This document shows, one piece after another, positions 5,695 through 6,733 of a stretch of DNA of 6,733 nucleotides (positions are counted from its first letter, which is position 1; each line of letters opens with the position of its first letter). The notes under the pieces are model-generated. The model did not search any database. It was not told the origin of the DNA and saw nothing but the letters and a program-made list of their open reading frames with translations. The stretch covers positions 1-6,733 of the forward strand of contig WRIA01000027.1 of the NCBI GenBank assembly GCA_009782975.1. Reading direction: 5' to 3'. The DNA is from Clostridiales bacterium. GTDB taxonomy: Bacteria > Bacillota_B > Dehalobacteriia > UBA4068. Made by a program: the position numbers and the translations under genes.

Positions 5695-6733
5695 ATGATC
5701 GAGCAAAAAAATAAAGCCCGTAAAAATAATCTGCGCCGCGTTTTATTGCCGGTGGCGATTTTTCTTGCCGCTTCGGTAATAGGATATATATTTCGTTATA
5801 TCAACTTTCCGGATACAAATATAGTAGTAGTTTACTTGCTGGCTGTTCTGATGACCGCGTGGCTTGCCCAAAGCTTTATTTTTGGATTTATCGCTTCGTT
5901 ATTAGCTACGTTTTTATTCAACTATTTCTTTGCGGAACCTATTTTTACATTTTCTGTAAATGACCCTAACTATATAGTTACTTTTGTTACAATGACTGTT
6001 ACCGCGCTTATTACAAGCACGCTGACATCCCATGCCCAGCGCAGCGCAATAGAATCCAAAGAAAAGGAGACGGAAACCAAGGCTATTTATAACCTTACCA
6101 ACCACCTGACCGACGCAAATGGCATACACGACATAGCCGGTATTGCCGCATTTGCCATCAGCGAATGTTTTTCTTGCAATGCCGCTTGCCTTTGCTTCGA
6201 CGAGGATAATATGCCCGAGAATACTTTTATTCAACAAATGCCAGACGGCGAGCAGGTACGGCGGGAGGTTGCGGACGTCGACGAAATGAAACACCGGATT
6301 GAGAGCCTGCGCACCGGCTTTGATACAGGCGCCGAATTTACCGATTGGCCTATTTATGGCAGGGAAAGCATACTGGGCGTTATACGTATTCCCAACGACA
6401 GGGATATAAGCATGAATGAAGCGCAAAAGCGGCTATTGCGCTCTATGATAGAAAGCGCCGCCCTTGCTATGGATAGGTTCCGCTCGGCCGAACAGCGTAT
6501 CCGGTCGCGGGATGAAACAGAAAAGGAGCGCTATCGCGCTAATCTTCTTCGCGCTATTTCTCACGACATACGCACACCTCTTTCCGGCATGATAGGAACG
6601 ACGGAAATGCTTATGGGTATGACCTGCGAGGACGATCCGCGTTATGAACTGTTAAAAGGCATACAAAAAAGTGCGGATTGGCTTCATTCGTTGGTGGAAA
6701 ACATCCTTAATCTTACCCGCTTGCAGGACGGTA
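5695..6733 (+). CDS. KdpD-like sensor histidine kinase with DUF4118 domain, 3'-truncated by the window
   Basis: The frame is open from ATG 5695 to the window end (346 residues and continuing). A basic N terminus leads into four membrane segments (about 17-33, 42-57, 60-78, 93-110) with the DUF4118 pattern, including FNYFFAEPIFTFSVND at 75-90. A GAF-like region follows at about 130-260. The dimerization/phosphoacceptor helix begins near 280, with SHDIRTP at 289-295 and His290 as the predicted phosphorylated residue. The ATP-binding domain lies beyond the window. This corresponds to the C-terminal half of KdpD, the sensor for potassium transport control; the N-terminal KdpD and Usp-like domains are absent. 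An in-frame TGA at 5686 rules out a longer N terminus. The ribosome site is weak: AGGGAAGG lies 15 nt before ATG. No kdp transporter gene is upstream, and the response regulator may lie downstream. A potassium role is plausible but not shown. Confidence 0.9.
   Translation, partial: MIEQKNKARKNNLRRVLLPVAIFLAASVIGYIFRYINFPDTNIVVVYLLAVLMTAWLAQSFIFGFIASLLATFLFNYFFAEPIFTFSVNDPNYIVTFVTMTVTALITSTLTSHAQRSAIESKEKETETKAIYNLTNHLTDANGIHDIAGIAAFAISECFSCNAACLCFDEDNMPENTFIQQMPDGEQVRREVADVDEMKHRIESLRTGFDTGAEFTDWPIYGRESILGVIRIPNDRDISMNEAQKRLLRSMIESAALAMDRFRSAEQRIRSRDETEKERYRANLLRAISHDIRTPLSGMIGTTEMLMGMTCEDDPRYELLKGIQKSADWLHSLVENILNLTRLQDG

Noticed and set aside
5914..6426. 170-codon frame on the minus strand
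   Set aside because: It lies entirely antisense to the kinase, whose membrane, GAF-like and phosphoacceptor regions are recognisable; the minus frame has no recognisable motifs.
1..6733. CRISPR arrays, insertion sequences, tRNA or rRNA genes
   Set aside because: I saw no regularly spaced repeats, transposase motifs, tRNA cloverleaf or rRNA-like sequence on either strand by eye.

Overview
The window looks like a bacterial chromosome segment of roughly even GC content, most likely from a Firmicute of the Clostridia kind. The basis is the ABC-F type, the long RsgA variant, the DUF4118 sensor kinase without a KdpD sensor domain, A+G-rich Shine-Dalgarno sites and two exact copies of the 16-bp parS sequence. 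That taxonomic placement is inference. All supported genes lie on the + strand; nothing convincing was seen on the minus strand.

Layout: (1) 1-1424 is the 3' three quarters of an ABC-F ATPase, cut by the window start. (2) 1425-1757 is a non-coding stretch. It has a perfect-consensus sigma-A-type promoter (TTGACA, 17 bp, TATAAT), then about 200 nt that fold into a closed multi-helix RNA, then two terminator-like hairpins. It is either a free-standing small RNA gene or a long regulatory leader of the next gene. (3) 1758-5387 is a tight four-gene cluster: an RsgA-family ribosome-assembly GTPase, an ABC-2-type ATPase and two paralogous six-helix-type permeases. The rsgA/ATPase and permease/permease junctions are 4-nt ATGA overlaps, and the remaining gap is 2 nt, so the cluster probably forms one operon. 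(4) 5388-5694 is a 307-nt spacer with two perfect parS (ParB/Spo0J) sites, the first inside a 38-bp perfect palindrome, followed by a candidate promoter. (5) 5695 to the window end is a KdpD-type sensor histidine kinase that begins directly with the DUF4118 membrane domain and is cut off after the phosphoacceptor helix region.

How the parts relate: the ABC-F protein and RsgA both act on the ribosome. The ABC exporter is coupled to rsgA by translation, but no functional link is shown by the sequence. The parS pair suggests that the locus lies in the origin-proximal domain bound by ParB. The kinase is probably a separate transcription unit whose partner lies beyond the window.

The most unusual items are the structured RNA with its strong promoter upstream of rsgA, and the parS pair embedded in a large palindrome between unrelated genes. 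I see no clearly new multi-gene system here.
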